Shown one piece after another: positions 46,965 through 56,370 of a DNA stretch of 64,000 nt. The stretch covers positions 248,001 through 312,000 of the forward strand of contig NZ_PYGJ01000001.1 of the NCBI RefSeq assembly GCF_003014475.1, read 5' to 3'. The stretch comes from Shimia abyssi (GTDB lineage Bacteria > Pseudomonadota > Alphaproteobacteria > Rhodobacterales > Rhodobacteraceae). Each line of letters begins with the position of its first letter. The first letter of the stretch is position 1. The notes under the pieces were generated by a model. It made no database searches. It was given only the letters and a program-made list of their open reading frames with translations, and was not told the DNA's origin. The position numbers and the translations under genes were made by a program.

Positions 46965-48272
46965 ATGCCAGCACCACTCGACTTCATCCATGCTCTCACA
47001 TGGCACGACATCCCTGCTCCGGTTCGCGCTCAAATCGAGCTCAGCCTGCTTGATCTGATCGGTGTCGCTGCGGGGGGCCGCCAAACCCGGCTGGCGCAAT
47101 TGATCTGCGATCACGCCACCAGCGAATTTGGCGGCGACATTCCCATATTGTTCGATGGCCGCCCAGCCTCCGCCAGCGGCGCAGCACTGGCCGCGGGCAT
47201 GACAATAGACGCGCTTGATGGTCACGACGGCTTTAACCCGGCAAAGGGCCACATCGGTTGCCCCCTCCTGCCCTCCGCCCTGATGCTCGGCCATCAAGCC
47301 AACATATCTGGGCGCGACTTCCTCGCCGCCATGGTTATGGGCTACGAATTTGGTGCCCGTGCCGCCATTGCCCAACACGCCACTGTGCCCGACTATCACA
47401 CCTCGGGCAGCTGGGGCGCCGTCACCGCCGCCGCGGCAGGAGCGCGTTTGCTTGACCTCACGCCGGACCAAACCCGGCACGCTCTGGGCATCGCTGAATA
47501 CCACGGTCCCCGCAGCCAGATGATGCGCTGCATTGACCACCCCACCATGGTCAAGGACGGCTCAGGCTGGGGGGCCATGGCCGGTGTTTCTGCCGTGAAA
47601 CTCGCACAATCGGGCTTTACCGGTGCCCCCGCAATCACAGTTGAAGATACCCCGGACTTTTGGTCAGACCTCGGCACGCGCTGGTACATGCTGGAACAGT
47701 ATTACAAACCCTACCCCGTGTGCCGATGGGCACAGGCCCCCATCGAAAGCGCGCTCGCCGTGCAGGCCGCGCATGGCCTAAACGCCGCCGACATCACTTT
47801 GATCGAGATCGAAACCTTCCACGAATCCGTGCGTCTGGCCAATCCGCACCCCACCTCCACCGAAGCCGCACAATACTCGACCTGTTTCCCGGTCGCCATC
47901 GCGCTGCAAAATGGCACGGTTACCGCGCGCGACATTGCAGACGAGGCGCTCAACCGCCCTGAAACCGCCCGCCTAGCCAGCGCTATCCGAATGGTCGAAA
48001 GCGATCACGCGAATGCGCATTTCCCCACCAAACGCCTCGCGCGTGTCACGCTGGAAACCGCGCAGGGGCGTTTTTCCGGCGATTGGAGCGAACCGCGCTG
48101 GGATCACACCAGCCCTGCCACCGCCGCCGAACTGCGCGCGAAATACCACGGTCTTGCTGACCCGATCCTCGGGCGCGACACCGCTGATCGCATCGAAGAG
48201 AGCCTGTCAGGGCTCGAGGAGATGCCCCTGCGCGCCCTCTCAGATCAGCTATTGCGCCCGATCAACCCGTAA
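46965..48272 (+). CDS. MmgE/PrpD-family protein
   Basis: The 435-residue protein shows MmgE/PrpD blocks: WHDIPAPVRAQIELSLLDLI at the start, GYEFGARAAIAQHA and HTSGSWGAVTAAAAGARLL. Family members include 2-methylcitrate dehydratase and cis-aconitate decarboxylase-like enzymes. Nothing nearby belongs to the methylcitrate cycle, so the substrate is open. GGAGGA six bases before the ATG supports the start. Its 3' end overlaps the convergent phosphatase gene by 28 bases. Confidence 0.88.
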   Translation: MPAPLDFIHALTWHDIPAPVRAQIELSLLDLIGVAAGGRQTRLAQLICDHATSEFGGDIPILFDGRPASASGAALAAGMTIDALDGHDGFNPAKGHIGCPLLPSALMLGHQANISGRDFLAAMVMGYEFGARAAIAQHATVPDYHTSGSWGAVTAAAAGARLLDLTPDQTRHALGIAEYHGPRSQMMRCIDHPTMVKDGSGWGAMAGVSAVKLAQSGFTGAPAITVEDTPDFWSDLGTRWYMLEQYYKPYPVCRWAQAPIESALAVQAAHGLNAADITLIEIETFHESVRLANPHPTSTEAAQYSTCFPVAIALQNGTVTARDIADEALNRPETARLASAIRMVESDHANAHFPTKRLARVTLETAQGRFSGDWSEPRWDHTSPATAAELRAKYHGLADPILGRDTADRIEESLSGLEEMPLRALSDQLLRPINP

Positions 48273-48916
48273 ACCACGTCCGGCAAATCTCTGAAATCAT
48301 TCAACAACGCTTCAGGCTCCAGTGCCGCCATATCCTCGCCGCTTGGCCCGAAGGTCACCAACACCGATGGCACACCAGCGGCCTTGGCCGTGTTGCGATC
48401 CGTATCACTGTCGCCAATCAAAACCGTCATTGCCGGATCACCGCCCAGTCGCCGCACCGTTTCAACCAGCGGCGCCGGATCGGGCTTTCGCACCGGCAAC
48501 GTATCCGCACCCACAAGCGCCCCAAACGCCTCGCGCGCGCCCAGCTCCCGCATCAACTGCTCCGCCAGCCCCTCAGGCTTGTTCGTGCAAATGCCCACGC
48601 CATAACCACGCGCCTTTAACGCCTCTACAGCTTCCATCGCGCCGGGGAAAAACACCGTATGTTTGGATATAGCACCACCATACGCTTCCAGCAGAACCGG
48701 ATAATAGCGTTTCACAACCGCCTCATCCATGGCCCCATGCCGCGTCAGCCCCTCAACCAGCATCCGTCGCCCGCCGCGCAGCGCGACGCCCGCGTCTCGT
48801 GCCGCGTCCAACACATCGCCAAACCCCATCTCGCGAAAGCACACATTTGCCGCCGCGATCAGATCGCCGCTTGTGTCCGCCAGGGTTCCATCCAGATCAA
48901 ACACCACCGTGCGCAT
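48245..48916 (-). CDS. gph: Phosphoglycolate phosphatase-like HAD hydrolase
   Basis: The 223-residue protein has all HAD motifs: VFDLDGTLADTSGDLIAA (nucleophile Asp), ICTNKPEG, RKPDPAPL and LIGDSDTDRNTA. Cap size and VLLEAYGG-like segments fit Gph. It probably removes 2-phosphoglycolate, a product of DNA repair or oxygenase side reactions. It is divergent from glmU. The window edge gene (1-557) is a diverged relative, so one of the two may have another substrate. Confidence 0.85.
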   Translation of the reverse strand: MRTVVFDLDGTLADTSGDLIAAANVCFREMGFGDVLDAARDAGVALRGGRRMLVEGLTRHGAMDEAVVKRYYPVLLEAYGGAISKHTVFFPGAMEAVEALKARGYGVGICTNKPEGLAEQLMRELGAREAFGALVGADTLPVRKPDPAPLVETVRRLGGDPAMTVLIGDSDTDRNTAKAAGVPSVLVTFGPSGEDMAALEPEALLNDFRDLPDVVYGLIGRNS

Positions 48917-49054
48917 GACTTAACTCCCGCTCAATATGGCGCTTTTCCGCCCAAACCTGTTACAACGCGCAATCTGTTTTGATGGCCAACGCCCTTGCGC
49001 CCTTGTCCCATCCGGATAAAACGGGCGCTATCGGATTACAAAGAGAAAAACAAA

Positions 49055-50407
49055 ATGAGCACAGCACTTGTCATCCTGGCCGCGGGCAAAGGCACCCGGA
49101 TGCAGTCCGACCAGCCAAAAGTTCTGCACCAGATTGCCAACGCGCCCATGCTGGTGCACGCCATGCGCTCCGGCGCGTCCTTGTCTCCCGAACGCACGAT
49201 CATCGTCGCCGGGCACGGGTATGACGCAGTTAAATCCGCCGTGGCCGACTATGATCCTGACGCGACGGTCGTCCTGCAAGAGCAACAGAACGGAACCGCC
49301 CATGCGGTGAATGTCTGCCGCGACGTGCTTGATGGGTTTGACGGCGACGTAATTGTGCTCTTTGGTGACACGCCATTCGTAACTGGCGAAACTCTGGAAC
49401 AGATGGTCGCCGCGCGCAAAGACAACGCCGTTGTCGTACTTGGGTTCGAGGCCGCCGATCCCGGCAAATATGGCCGCCTGATCATGCAAGGTGACAGCCT
49501 TGAAAAGATCGTTGAATTTGCCGATACATCACCTGAAGAGCGCGCCGTAACTTTCTGTAACTCTGGTGTAATGTTAGTTCAGCGCGCGCAGCTATTTGAT
49601 CTGATCGATGCCGTTCAGCCGCAAAACGCCCAAGGCGAATATTACCTCACCGACATCGTCGGCATTGCGCGACAGCGTGGCCTCTCCGTCACCGCAGTCG
49701 CCTGTGACGAAGCCGAAACGCTTGGCATCAATTCCCGCGCCCATCTGGCCCAGGCAGAGGCGATTTTCCAATCCCGCGCCCGCACCGAACTGCTTGATCT
49801 GGGCGTCACCCTGCAACAGCCCGACACCGTCATGCTCTCCTTTGACACCGTGATCGGGCGTGACACGATTGTCGAACCCAACATCTATTTTGGCCCCGGC
49901 GTCACCGTCGAAAGTGGTGTGCGTCTGCGCGCTTTCTCGCATTTTGAAGGCTGCCACATCGCCCAAGGCAGCATCGTCGGCCCATACGCCCGTCTGCGCC
50001 CCGGCGCAGAGCTTTCCGAACACACTCATGTCGGCAATTTTGTCGAAATCAAAAACGCCACCATCGGCGAAGGCAGTAAGGTCAACCACCTGTCATACGT
50101 TGGTGACGCAACCATCGGCAGTGGCACAAATATCGGCGCAGGTACGATCACCTGCAATTATGACGGCGTGATGAAACATCACACCCATATCGGCGACAAG
50201 GTTTTCATCGGCTCCAACACGATGCTGATCGCGCCGGTTTCTGTCGGAAACGAGGCCATGACCGGCTCGGGGTCCGTGATCACCAAAGACGTGCCAGATG
50301 CGGCTCTCGCCTTGTCACGCACCGAACAGATCAACAAACCGGGCTTGGCTCGCAAATTGTTCGAAATGTTGAAAATGAAAAAGAAAAAACGCGACGGAGA
50401 ACGCTAA
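49055..50407 (+). CDS. glmU: Bifunctional GlcNAc-1-P uridyltransferase/GlcN-1-P acetyltransferase
   Basis: The 450-residue protein makes UDP-GlcNAc for peptidoglycan and lipid A. The N-terminal half has the nucleotide-binding LAAGKGTRMQSDQPKVLH; the C-terminal half is a left-handed beta-helix of hexapeptide repeats with the conserved GAGTITCNYDG. The ATG at 49055 has AAAGAGA upstream; the track to 48995 is not needed. It precedes glmS by one base, forming a cell-wall precursor operon. Confidence 0.97.
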   Translation: MSTALVILAAGKGTRMQSDQPKVLHQIANAPMLVHAMRSGASLSPERTIIVAGHGYDAVKSAVADYDPDATVVLQEQQNGTAHAVNVCRDVLDGFDGDVIVLFGDTPFVTGETLEQMVAARKDNAVVVLGFEAADPGKYGRLIMQGDSLEKIVEFADTSPEERAVTFCNSGVMLVQRAQLFDLIDAVQPQNAQGEYYLTDIVGIARQRGLSVTAVACDEAETLGINSRAHLAQAEAIFQSRARTELLDLGVTLQQPDTVMLSFDTVIGRDTIVEPNIYFGPGVTVESGVRLRAFSHFEGCHIAQGSIVGPYARLRPGAELSEHTHVGNFVEIKNATIGEGSKVNHLSYVGDATIGSGTNIGAGTITCNYDGVMKHHTHIGDKVFIGSNTMLIAPVSVGNEAMTGSGSVITKDVPDAALALSRTEQINKPGLARKLFEMLKMKKKKRDGER

Positions 50408-50408
50408 A

Positions 50409-52232
50409 ATGTGCGGAATTGTAGGGGTCCTCGGCAATCACGAAGCCGCACCAATCCTCGTCGAGGCGCTTAAACGCCTTGAATATCGCGGCTATGACAG
50501 CGCCGGGATTGCCACCGTCAACAACGGCGTGCTTGACCGTCGCCGCGCCGTGGGCAAGCTGGTCAATCTCTCTGACCTGCTGGTGCATGACCCACTTCAG
50601 GGCAAATCCGGCATCGGCCACACTCGCTGGGCCACCCACGGTGCACCGTCCGTGACCAACGCCCATCCGCATCAGGCAGGCCCGGTCGCCGTTGTTCACA
50701 ATGGCATCATCGAAAACTTCCGCGACTTGCGCGAAGAGCTCACCGCCAATGGCGTCAGCTTTGTCACCGAGACTGATACCGAAACTGTCGCTCTGATCAC
50801 ACAGGCCTATATGAATGACGGCCTATCCCCCGTTGACGCAGCACGCAAAACGCTCTCCCGTCTGGATGGTGCTTTTGCGTTGGCCTTTCTCTTTCAGGGC
50901 GAGGAAGACCTGATTGTCGCCGCACGCAAAGGCTCGCCCCTGGCCATTGGCCATGGGGATGGCGAAATGTTTGTCGGTTCCGACGCCATTGCGCTCGCGC
51001 CGATGACAAACCGCATCACTTATCTCGAGGAGGGCGACAGTGCCGTCCTCACCCGCACCTCGCTAGAAATCCGCGACGCCAACGGCGCATTGGCCAACCG
51101 TGACATGCGCGAAATTCGCATTGATCAGGCTCGTGTCGACAAGGCGGGACATAAACACTTCATGGCAAAGGAAATTGCCGAACAACCCACCGTCGTTGGC
51201 GAAGCGATTGATCACTATCTTTCCAAAGATGGCAGCGCCGTCGTCCTACCCGGCAGCGACATAGATTTTACCAAGGTGGACCGCCTGACCATGGTCGCCT
51301 GCGGCACCGCATCATACGCCTGCCTGACTGCAAAATATTGGTTCGAACAGCTGGCGGGTATCCCGGTCGAAGTCGACGTGGGCAGCGAATTCCGCTATCG
51401 CGAACCTCCAATCCCTGCTCGCACCTTGGCGCTGTTTGTATCCCAATCCGGGGAAACAGCCGACACACTTGCGGCACTGCGCTATTGTCAGGGCAAGGCA
51501 GACACGATCCTCTCAGTGGTCAACGTGCCCGAAAGCTCCATCGCCCGCGAAAGCGATTTGGCCTTGCCCATCTCGGCAGGCACCGAAATCGGTGTGGCCT
51601 CGACCAAGGCGTTTACCTGCCAGTTGGTTGTGCTCCTGATGCTCGCGCTTAAGGCCGCGTCAGACCGCGGTTGCCTTTCAGACGGCGACCTGAAAAACCA
51701 CCTCTCCGAGCTGCGCGCCTTACCCGGTGTACTCAACGTCGCGCTTGAAGCTGAACCAAAGATCGCAACCTCCGCCCGCAAGCTGTCCGAAGCGCGCGAC
51801 ATCCTGTTTTTGGGGCGCGGCCTGATGTACCCAATGGCTCTTGAAGGTGCGCTAAAATTAAAAGAAATCAGTTATATACACGCCGAAGCTTATGCATCAG
51901 GTGAACTTAAACACGGCCCCATCGCGCTGATCGACAAAAACGTGCCCGTCGTGGTGCTCGCTCCGCGCGATAGCCTCTTCGACAAAACCGTGTCCAACAT
52001 GCAAGAGGTCATGGCCCGCAATGGCAAGGTTCTTCTCGTAACCGATTCAGCGGGCGCTCAGGAAGGCGGCGAAGGCGCCTGGGATATCATCCAGGTTCCC
52101 GCTGTTTCGCCCGTGCTCACGCCGATCCTCTACGCATTGCCGGCGCAGCTATTGGCCTACCATACCGCAATCGCCAAAGGTACAGACGTCGATCAGCCCC
52201 GCAACCTCGCCAAATCGGTGACCGTCGAATAG
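50409..52232 (+). CDS. glmS: Glutamine-fructose-6-phosphate aminotransferase
   Basis: The 607-residue protein makes GlcN-6-P from Fru-6-P and glutamine. The N-terminal Cys2 nucleophile (MCGIVGVLGNHE) leads the glutaminase domain, then two SIS domains with SQSGETADTLAAL, ending in DQPRNLAKSVTVE as usual. It is the second gene of the glmU-glmS pair (one-base gap), so the two steps are co-expressed. Confidence 0.97.
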   Translation: MCGIVGVLGNHEAAPILVEALKRLEYRGYDSAGIATVNNGVLDRRRAVGKLVNLSDLLVHDPLQGKSGIGHTRWATHGAPSVTNAHPHQAGPVAVVHNGIIENFRDLREELTANGVSFVTETDTETVALITQAYMNDGLSPVDAARKTLSRLDGAFALAFLFQGEEDLIVAARKGSPLAIGHGDGEMFVGSDAIALAPMTNRITYLEEGDSAVLTRTSLEIRDANGALANRDMREIRIDQARVDKAGHKHFMAKEIAEQPTVVGEAIDHYLSKDGSAVVLPGSDIDFTKVDRLTMVACGTASYACLTAKYWFEQLAGIPVEVDVGSEFRYREPPIPARTLALFVSQSGETADTLAALRYCQGKADTILSVVNVPESSIARESDLALPISAGTEIGVASTKAFTCQLVVLLMLALKAASDRGCLSDGDLKNHLSELRALPGVLNVALEAEPKIATSARKLSEARDILFLGRGLMYPMALEGALKLKEISYIHAEAYASGELKHGPIALIDKNVPVVVLAPRDSLFDKTVSNMQEVMARNGKVLLVTDSAGAQEGGEGAWDIIQVPAVSPVLTPILYALPAQLLAYHTAIAKGTDVDQPRNLAKSVTVE

Positions 52233-52242
52233 GAGCCTCTCC

Positions 52243-52800
52243 ATGGCCAAGCAATTCCCTGCCTTTGAGGCCAGCCACACCAAGTTTATCGAAGAACAAC
52301 ACATGTTCTTTGTCAGCACAGCGGCCACCGACGGGCGCGTGAACGTTTCGCCAAAAGGCATGGACAGCTTGCGCGTTCTTGGACCCAACCGCATCATCTG
52401 GCGCAATTTCACCGGCAGCGGCAATGAAACTGCCGGGCACCTTCTGGACATCAACCGCATGACCCTGATGTGGTGCAGCTTTGGCAAGCGCCCGCTCATC
52501 CTGCGCGCCTACGGCACAGCTCGCACCTTGCACCCGCGAGATCAGGATTTTGCCGCACTCAGCGCCCACTTTCCCGACGCCGGTGCCGTGCGCCAGATCT
52601 ATGACGTTTCGGTCGAAATGGTGCAAAATTCCTGTGGCTACGCAGTGCCCCAATATGAACTTGTCGCGCCGCGCGATACGCTGGAGAAATGGGCCGAAGA
52701 TCGCGGACCAGACGGGGTAACCGCCTATTGGAAAGAGAAAAATCAAAGCACCATTGACGGGTTCCCCACGCATGTGCTGGGGCAATACAATGACTCCTGA
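52243..52800 (+). CDS. Pyridoxamine 5'-phosphate oxidase-family protein
   Basis: The 185-residue protein has the PPOX split-barrel segments FFVSTAATDGRVNVSPKGMD and NRIIWRNFTGSGNETAGHLL, as in small flavin- or F420-like reductase relatives. The cofactor and substrate are unknown. TAGGAG precedes the ATG. It overlaps the AlkD-like gene by 11 bases, so the two are likely coupled after glmS. Confidence 0.85.
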   Translation: MAKQFPAFEASHTKFIEEQHMFFVSTAATDGRVNVSPKGMDSLRVLGPNRIIWRNFTGSGNETAGHLLDINRMTLMWCSFGKRPLILRAYGTARTLHPRDQDFAALSAHFPDAGAVRQIYDVSVEMVQNSCGYAVPQYELVAPRDTLEKWAEDRGPDGVTAYWKEKNQSTIDGFPTHVLGQYNDS

Positions 52801-53473
52801 CACCGCGCTCGCCGTCCTTTCGGCCCATATCGAACCAGGCCGCGCGGAACAGATGGCGGCTTATCACAAACAAACCCGCACCGTACTGGGCATTCCCAAC
52901 ACGGCCACCAATGACGTGACCAAAGAGTGGCGCCGTACTCTCAGTGTCTCTGAACGGGTCGCCTTGGCCGACGGTCTGTGGCAAACCGACATCTTCGAGG
53001 CTCGTATTGCGGCGGCCAAACTGCTGACGCAGGCCCGCCTGCGTCCTGACGGCGACGCGTGGACGCTGATCACCTCATGGGTGCCCGATTTTGACAGCTG
53101 GGCCATTGCCGATCACGCCTGCATGGCCGGTCAAAAACGTATTACCGCCGATCTAACCCGGATCGAGGACATTGAGGCGTGGACGCAATCCGATCACATG
53201 TGGACCCGGCGCGCGGCCATGGTCATCACTCTGCCATTCGCCAAGCAAAACTTCCCCAAACCGCACGAGCTGGACATCCGCGACAGGGTTCTCGGCTGGG
53301 CTGCAACTTATGTCGACGATCCGGACTGGTTCATTCAGAAATCCGTCGCATGGTGGCTGCGCGACCTCTCCAAACACGACGTCGAACGCACAAACGCTTT
53401 TCTAGCAAACCACGGGGATCGCATGAAAAACTTTGCCCGCAAAGAGGCAGGTAAATACCTCAAAACACTCTGA
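52790..53473 (+). CDS. DNA alkylation repair protein, AlkD-like
   Basis: The 227-residue protein matches the HEAT-repeat DNA glycosylases of the AlkD type, which remove N3- and N7-alkylated bases. The region WTLITSWVPDFDSWAIADHAC and the end VAWWLRDLSKHDVERTNAFL fit the family, with the Trp/Asp cluster that lines the DNA groove. The start at 52790 lies inside the previous gene; the longer frame from 52754 is unlikely. Confidence 0.82.
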   Translation: MTPDTALAVLSAHIEPGRAEQMAAYHKQTRTVLGIPNTATNDVTKEWRRTLSVSERVALADGLWQTDIFEARIAAAKLLTQARLRPDGDAWTLITSWVPDFDSWAIADHACMAGQKRITADLTRIEDIEAWTQSDHMWTRRAAMVITLPFAKQNFPKPHELDIRDRVLGWAATYVDDPDWFIQKSVAWWLRDLSKHDVERTNAFLANHGDRMKNFARKEAGKYLKTL

Positions 53474-53515
53474 GCCAAAGGCGAAGGCGACCATCAGTGT
53501 GTAAAAGCAAACGCC

Positions 53516-53941
53516 TCACCGTGCCTCGACCGACACTTCTTCCAGCGCGGTCAACGGGATCCCCAGCGCCTGCATGGCCGCCAGTGACATTCGGCTGCCC
53601 GCACCGCTCTGCCCTTCTATCGGGATCAACGTCACCTCAACCGAGCCACCATTCCAGCGCACCACGCCGGGACGTGACTTGGCCACCAACGGCGTCTTCA
53701 ACCACAGACCCGGCTCGCTCGCCGCGCCAAGCGATACCACCGTCGTCCCGAGCGCCCCGCGCGGCACCTCTTCGCGCGCCTCAATACTGATGTCCTGCAC
53801 CTCCTCAGGAACAGAAACACCCTCCTCTGCAACCGGCTCCAACAGCACCGGATCCGGCTCTTTTTGCCGCAACAGAGTCAGGTTCACCCGATCACATCCA
53901 ACCAGCACGACCGCCGTCGCAATTACCCACACATATCTCAT
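53516..53941 (-). CDS. Putative lipoprotein of unknown function beside moaA
   Basis: The 141-residue product starts MRYVWVIATAVVLVGC, a good lipoprotein signal with the lipidated Cys near residue 16. The mature part is acidic and ends in a short conserved-looking block (GSRMSLAAMQALGIPLTAL). Some databases label such proteins D-galactarate dehydratase; nothing in the sequence supports that enzyme. It is divergent from moaA across 82 bases. Confidence 0.65.
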   Translation of the reverse strand: MRYVWVIATAVVLVGCDRVNLTLLRQKEPDPVLLEPVAEEGVSVPEEVQDISIEAREEVPRGALGTTVVSLGAASEPGLWLKTPLVAKSRPGVVRWNGGSVEVTLIPIEGQSGAGSRMSLAAMQALGIPLTALEEVSVEAR

Positions 53942-54023
53942 GCCTTGATCCTGCACCGCTTCATAACCATCTACAACCTTCGAACACCTTGCCCCTGCCC
54001 TCAATGGCCTCTACCAATATCTC

Positions 54024-55031
54024 ATGACAGCTCCTCTGATTGATCCCTTCCAACGCGCCGTGAACTACCTGCGGGTTTCCGTCACCGACCGTTGCGATTT
54101 CCGCTGCGTCTATTGCATGTCGGAAAACATGACGTTCCTTCCCAAAAAAGAGCTTCTGACTCTCGAAGAGCTGGATCGCATGTGCTCCACTTTCGTCCGC
54201 CTCGGCGTTGAAAAACTGCGCATCACCGGGGGCGAACCGCTTGTGCGCCGCGATATTATGACCTTCTTCCGCTCAATGACACGCCATCTAGACGCTGGCA
54301 CCCTCAAAGAGCTGACACTCACCACCAACGGCTCACAGCTCGAACGTTTCGCAGACGACCTTTACGCCTGTGGCGTGCGCCGCGTGAATATCTCACTCGA
54401 CACGATGGACGAGAAAAAATTCGCCGACATCACACGCTGGGGCCGCCTGCCTCAGGTGCTGCGCGGCATCGACGCCGCGCAAAAGGCTGGGCTACGGGTC
54501 AAAATCAACGCCGTTGCGCTCAAAGGCTTCAACGAAGACGAACTTTTTCCACTCGCTGAATGGTGCGCCGAACGCGATATGGACATGACCTGGATCGAGG
54601 TCATGCCGATGGGCGATCTCGGAAACGAAGACCGGCTTGATCAATACTGGTCTCTGCGCGACCTGCGCGCCCGCCTCGCCGAGCGTTACACACTCACAGA
54701 CCTTACCGAACGCTCCGGTGGCCCCGCCCGTTATGTGCGCCTCGAAGAAACCGGCCAGAAAATCGGCTTTATCACCCCGATGACCCATAATTTCTGCGAA
54801 AGCTGCAACCGCGTGCGCCTGACCTGCACCGGAGAGCTTTACATGTGTCTCGGTCAGGAAGATATGGCCGACCTACGCGCACCTCTACGCGCCAGCGCGC
54901 AAGGCGAAGGTCAGCTCGAAGACGCCATTCGCGCCGCCATCCGCCTCAAACCCAAAGGCCATGACTTTGACTATTCCCGCCAAAAAGTGGATGGCCAAAT
55001 GACACGACACATGAGCCATACGGGCGGTTGA
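54024..55031 (+). CDS. moaA: GTP 3',8-cyclase (molybdenum cofactor biosynthesis)
   Basis: The 335-residue radical SAM enzyme starts molybdopterin synthesis from GTP. The N-terminal cluster motif is C-x3-C-x2-C (CDFRCVYC, Cys about 24, 28, 31); the C-terminal auxiliary cluster has [11 protein letters not shown] and a later Cys in the usual C-x2-C-x13-C pattern. The C-terminal double Gly (TGG) needed for activation by MoaC partner chemistry is present as the last residues. Other moa genes are not in the window. Confidence 0.96.
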   Translation: MTAPLIDPFQRAVNYLRVSVTDRCDFRCVYCMSENMTFLPKKELLTLEELDRMCSTFVRLGVEKLRITGGEPLVRRDIMTFFRSMTRHLDAGTLKELTLTTNGSQLERFADDLYACGVRRVNISLDTMDEKKFADITRWGRLPQVLRGIDAAQKAGLRVKINAVALKGFNEDELFPLAEWCAERDMDMTWIEVMPMGDLGNEDRLDQYWSLRDLRARLAERYTLTDLTERSGGPARYVRLEETGQKIGFITPMTHNFCESCNRVRLTCTGELYMCLGQEDMADLRAPLRASAQGEGQLEDAIRAAIRLKPKGHDFDYSRQKVDGQMTRHMSHTGG

Positions 55032-55101
55032 ATTGACAGTTCAACAGTCGGCAAAGCTCAAAAAAGAAAGACAGGCGGCACCGCAACTCGCGAACCCGCA
55101 T

Positions 55102-55165
55102 GTTCATCTTGCCAAAAATACTTTGGGGTGAATTTTGCCAACGGCAAAAGAGGGGCAAAGCCCCT
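55102..55165 (-). repeat. Dispersed hairpin repeat between convergent moaA and M20 genes
   Basis: The inverted core GTTCATCTTGCCAAAAATAC with TTTGGGG is followed by two perfect hairpins: TTTTGCC-AAC-GGCAAAA (55133-55149) and AGGGGC-AAA-GCCCCT (55151-55165). In this place it may end transcription from both sides. Confidence 0.7.
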
Positions 55166-55181
55166 CCCCCACACTTATCCG

Positions 55182-56345
55182 TCACGCCGCCGGCATACGC
55201 TGCTCGACAATCTCCGCCCACCAGCTGCACCCGGCCGGAATGGCCTCATCGTTGAAGTTATACTCCGGATGGTGCACGGCGGCCGTATCGCCATTGCCCA
55301 CCAGAATATAAGCTCCGGGGCGTTCTTCCAGCATATAGGCAAAATCCTCGCCGCCCATGACCAGCGGCGCATCTTCACAGGTCCCAGATACAGACCGCGC
55401 CACATCCGCGGCAAACTCGGTCTGCGCGTCACTGTTCACCATCACCGGATAACCGCGCTTGTAATCCGCATCGACCGACCCGCCATAGGTGGCGGCTATC
55501 CCGTCACAGACCGCCTTCAACCGTGTTTCGGCCAAATCCCGCATCTCATTGCTCAACGTGCGCACGGTGCCTTTCAGATGTACCCGCTGCGGGATCACGT
55601 TATAGGCGTTGGACGAGGTTTCAAACGACGTGACCGACACTACCACCTGATCGACAGGGTTGGCATTGCGGCTGGCAATAGATTGCAGCGCCACCACCGC
55701 CTGCGCCGCCATCACGGTTGAATCGATGGTCTCATGCGGCTTGGCAGCGTGACCACCTTTTCCTTCAAAAACAATATCGTACGTATCAGTCGCTGCAAAA
55801 AATGCACCGGGCCGGATCAAAAACGATCCCACCGGATGCCCCGGCCAATTGTGCATGCCATAGACTTCCTGAATGCCCCAGCGGTTCATCATATCGTCGT
55901 CACACATCTCCTTGCCGCCACCGCCGCCTTCTTCGGCAGGCTGGAAAATCACCACTGCTGTGCCGTCAAAATTGCGTGTCTCGGCCAGATATTTCGCCGC
56001 CCCCAGCAACATCGCTGTGTGCCCGTCATGCCCACAGGCATGCATGGCCCCGTCGGTTTTTGAGGCATAGTCCAGCCCCGTCGCCTCATGGATCGGCAAC
56101 GCATCCATATCCGCGCGCAGGCCAATCACCTTGCCTGCACTGTCCGTCTTGCCCTTGATCACCCCCACTACACCAGTACGCCCAATCCCGGTGACAATCT
56201 CGTCACAGCCAAACTCCTTGAGCTTTTCAGCCACCAACGCACTGGTGCGATGAGTCTCAAACAGGATCTCGGGGTTCTCGTGCAGATCACGGCGCCATTC
56301 GGTAATCTCGGCCTGCAATTCGGCAAATCGGTTCTTAACGGGCAT
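55182..56345 (-). CDS. M20-family amidohydrolase (HipO/IAA-amino acid hydrolase type), copy 1
   Basis: The 387-residue protein has the M20D pattern: GLRADMDALPI, MHACGHDGHTA with metal ligands, PAEEGGGGG and the late EDFAYMLEERPG. Such enzymes remove acyl groups from N-acyl amino acids. It is clearly a duplicate of the next gene (they share long identical blocks), differing for example as VMGGEDF here and IMPAEDF there. It ends the minus-strand operon. Confidence 0.9.
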   Translation of the reverse strand: MPVKNRFAELQAEITEWRRDLHENPEILFETHRTSALVAEKLKEFGCDEIVTGIGRTGVVGVIKGKTDSAGKVIGLRADMDALPIHEATGLDYASKTDGAMHACGHDGHTAMLLGAAKYLAETRNFDGTAVVIFQPAEEGGGGGKEMCDDDMMNRWGIQEVYGMHNWPGHPVGSFLIRPGAFFAATDTYDIVFEGKGGHAAKPHETIDSTVMAAQAVVALQSIASRNANPVDQVVVSVTSFETSSNAYNVIPQRVHLKGTVRTLSNEMRDLAETRLKAVCDGIAATYGGSVDADYKRGYPVMVNSDAQTEFAADVARSVSGTCEDAPLVMGGEDFAYMLEERPGAYILVGNGDTAAVHHPEYNFNDEAIPAGCSWWAEIVEQRMPAA

Positions 56346-56370
56346 CTCAGGGTCTTCCTCTGTTCAGGTC

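Noticed and set aside
46710..47540. 276-codon frame on the minus strand spanning the DegT/MmgE divergent region
   Set aside because: It overlaps both clear genes and carries no known motif.
53516..53941. D-galactarate dehydratase label for the lipoprotein beside moaA
   Set aside because: The protein is about 140 residues with a lipoprotein signal; the real enzyme is much larger and has no such signal.
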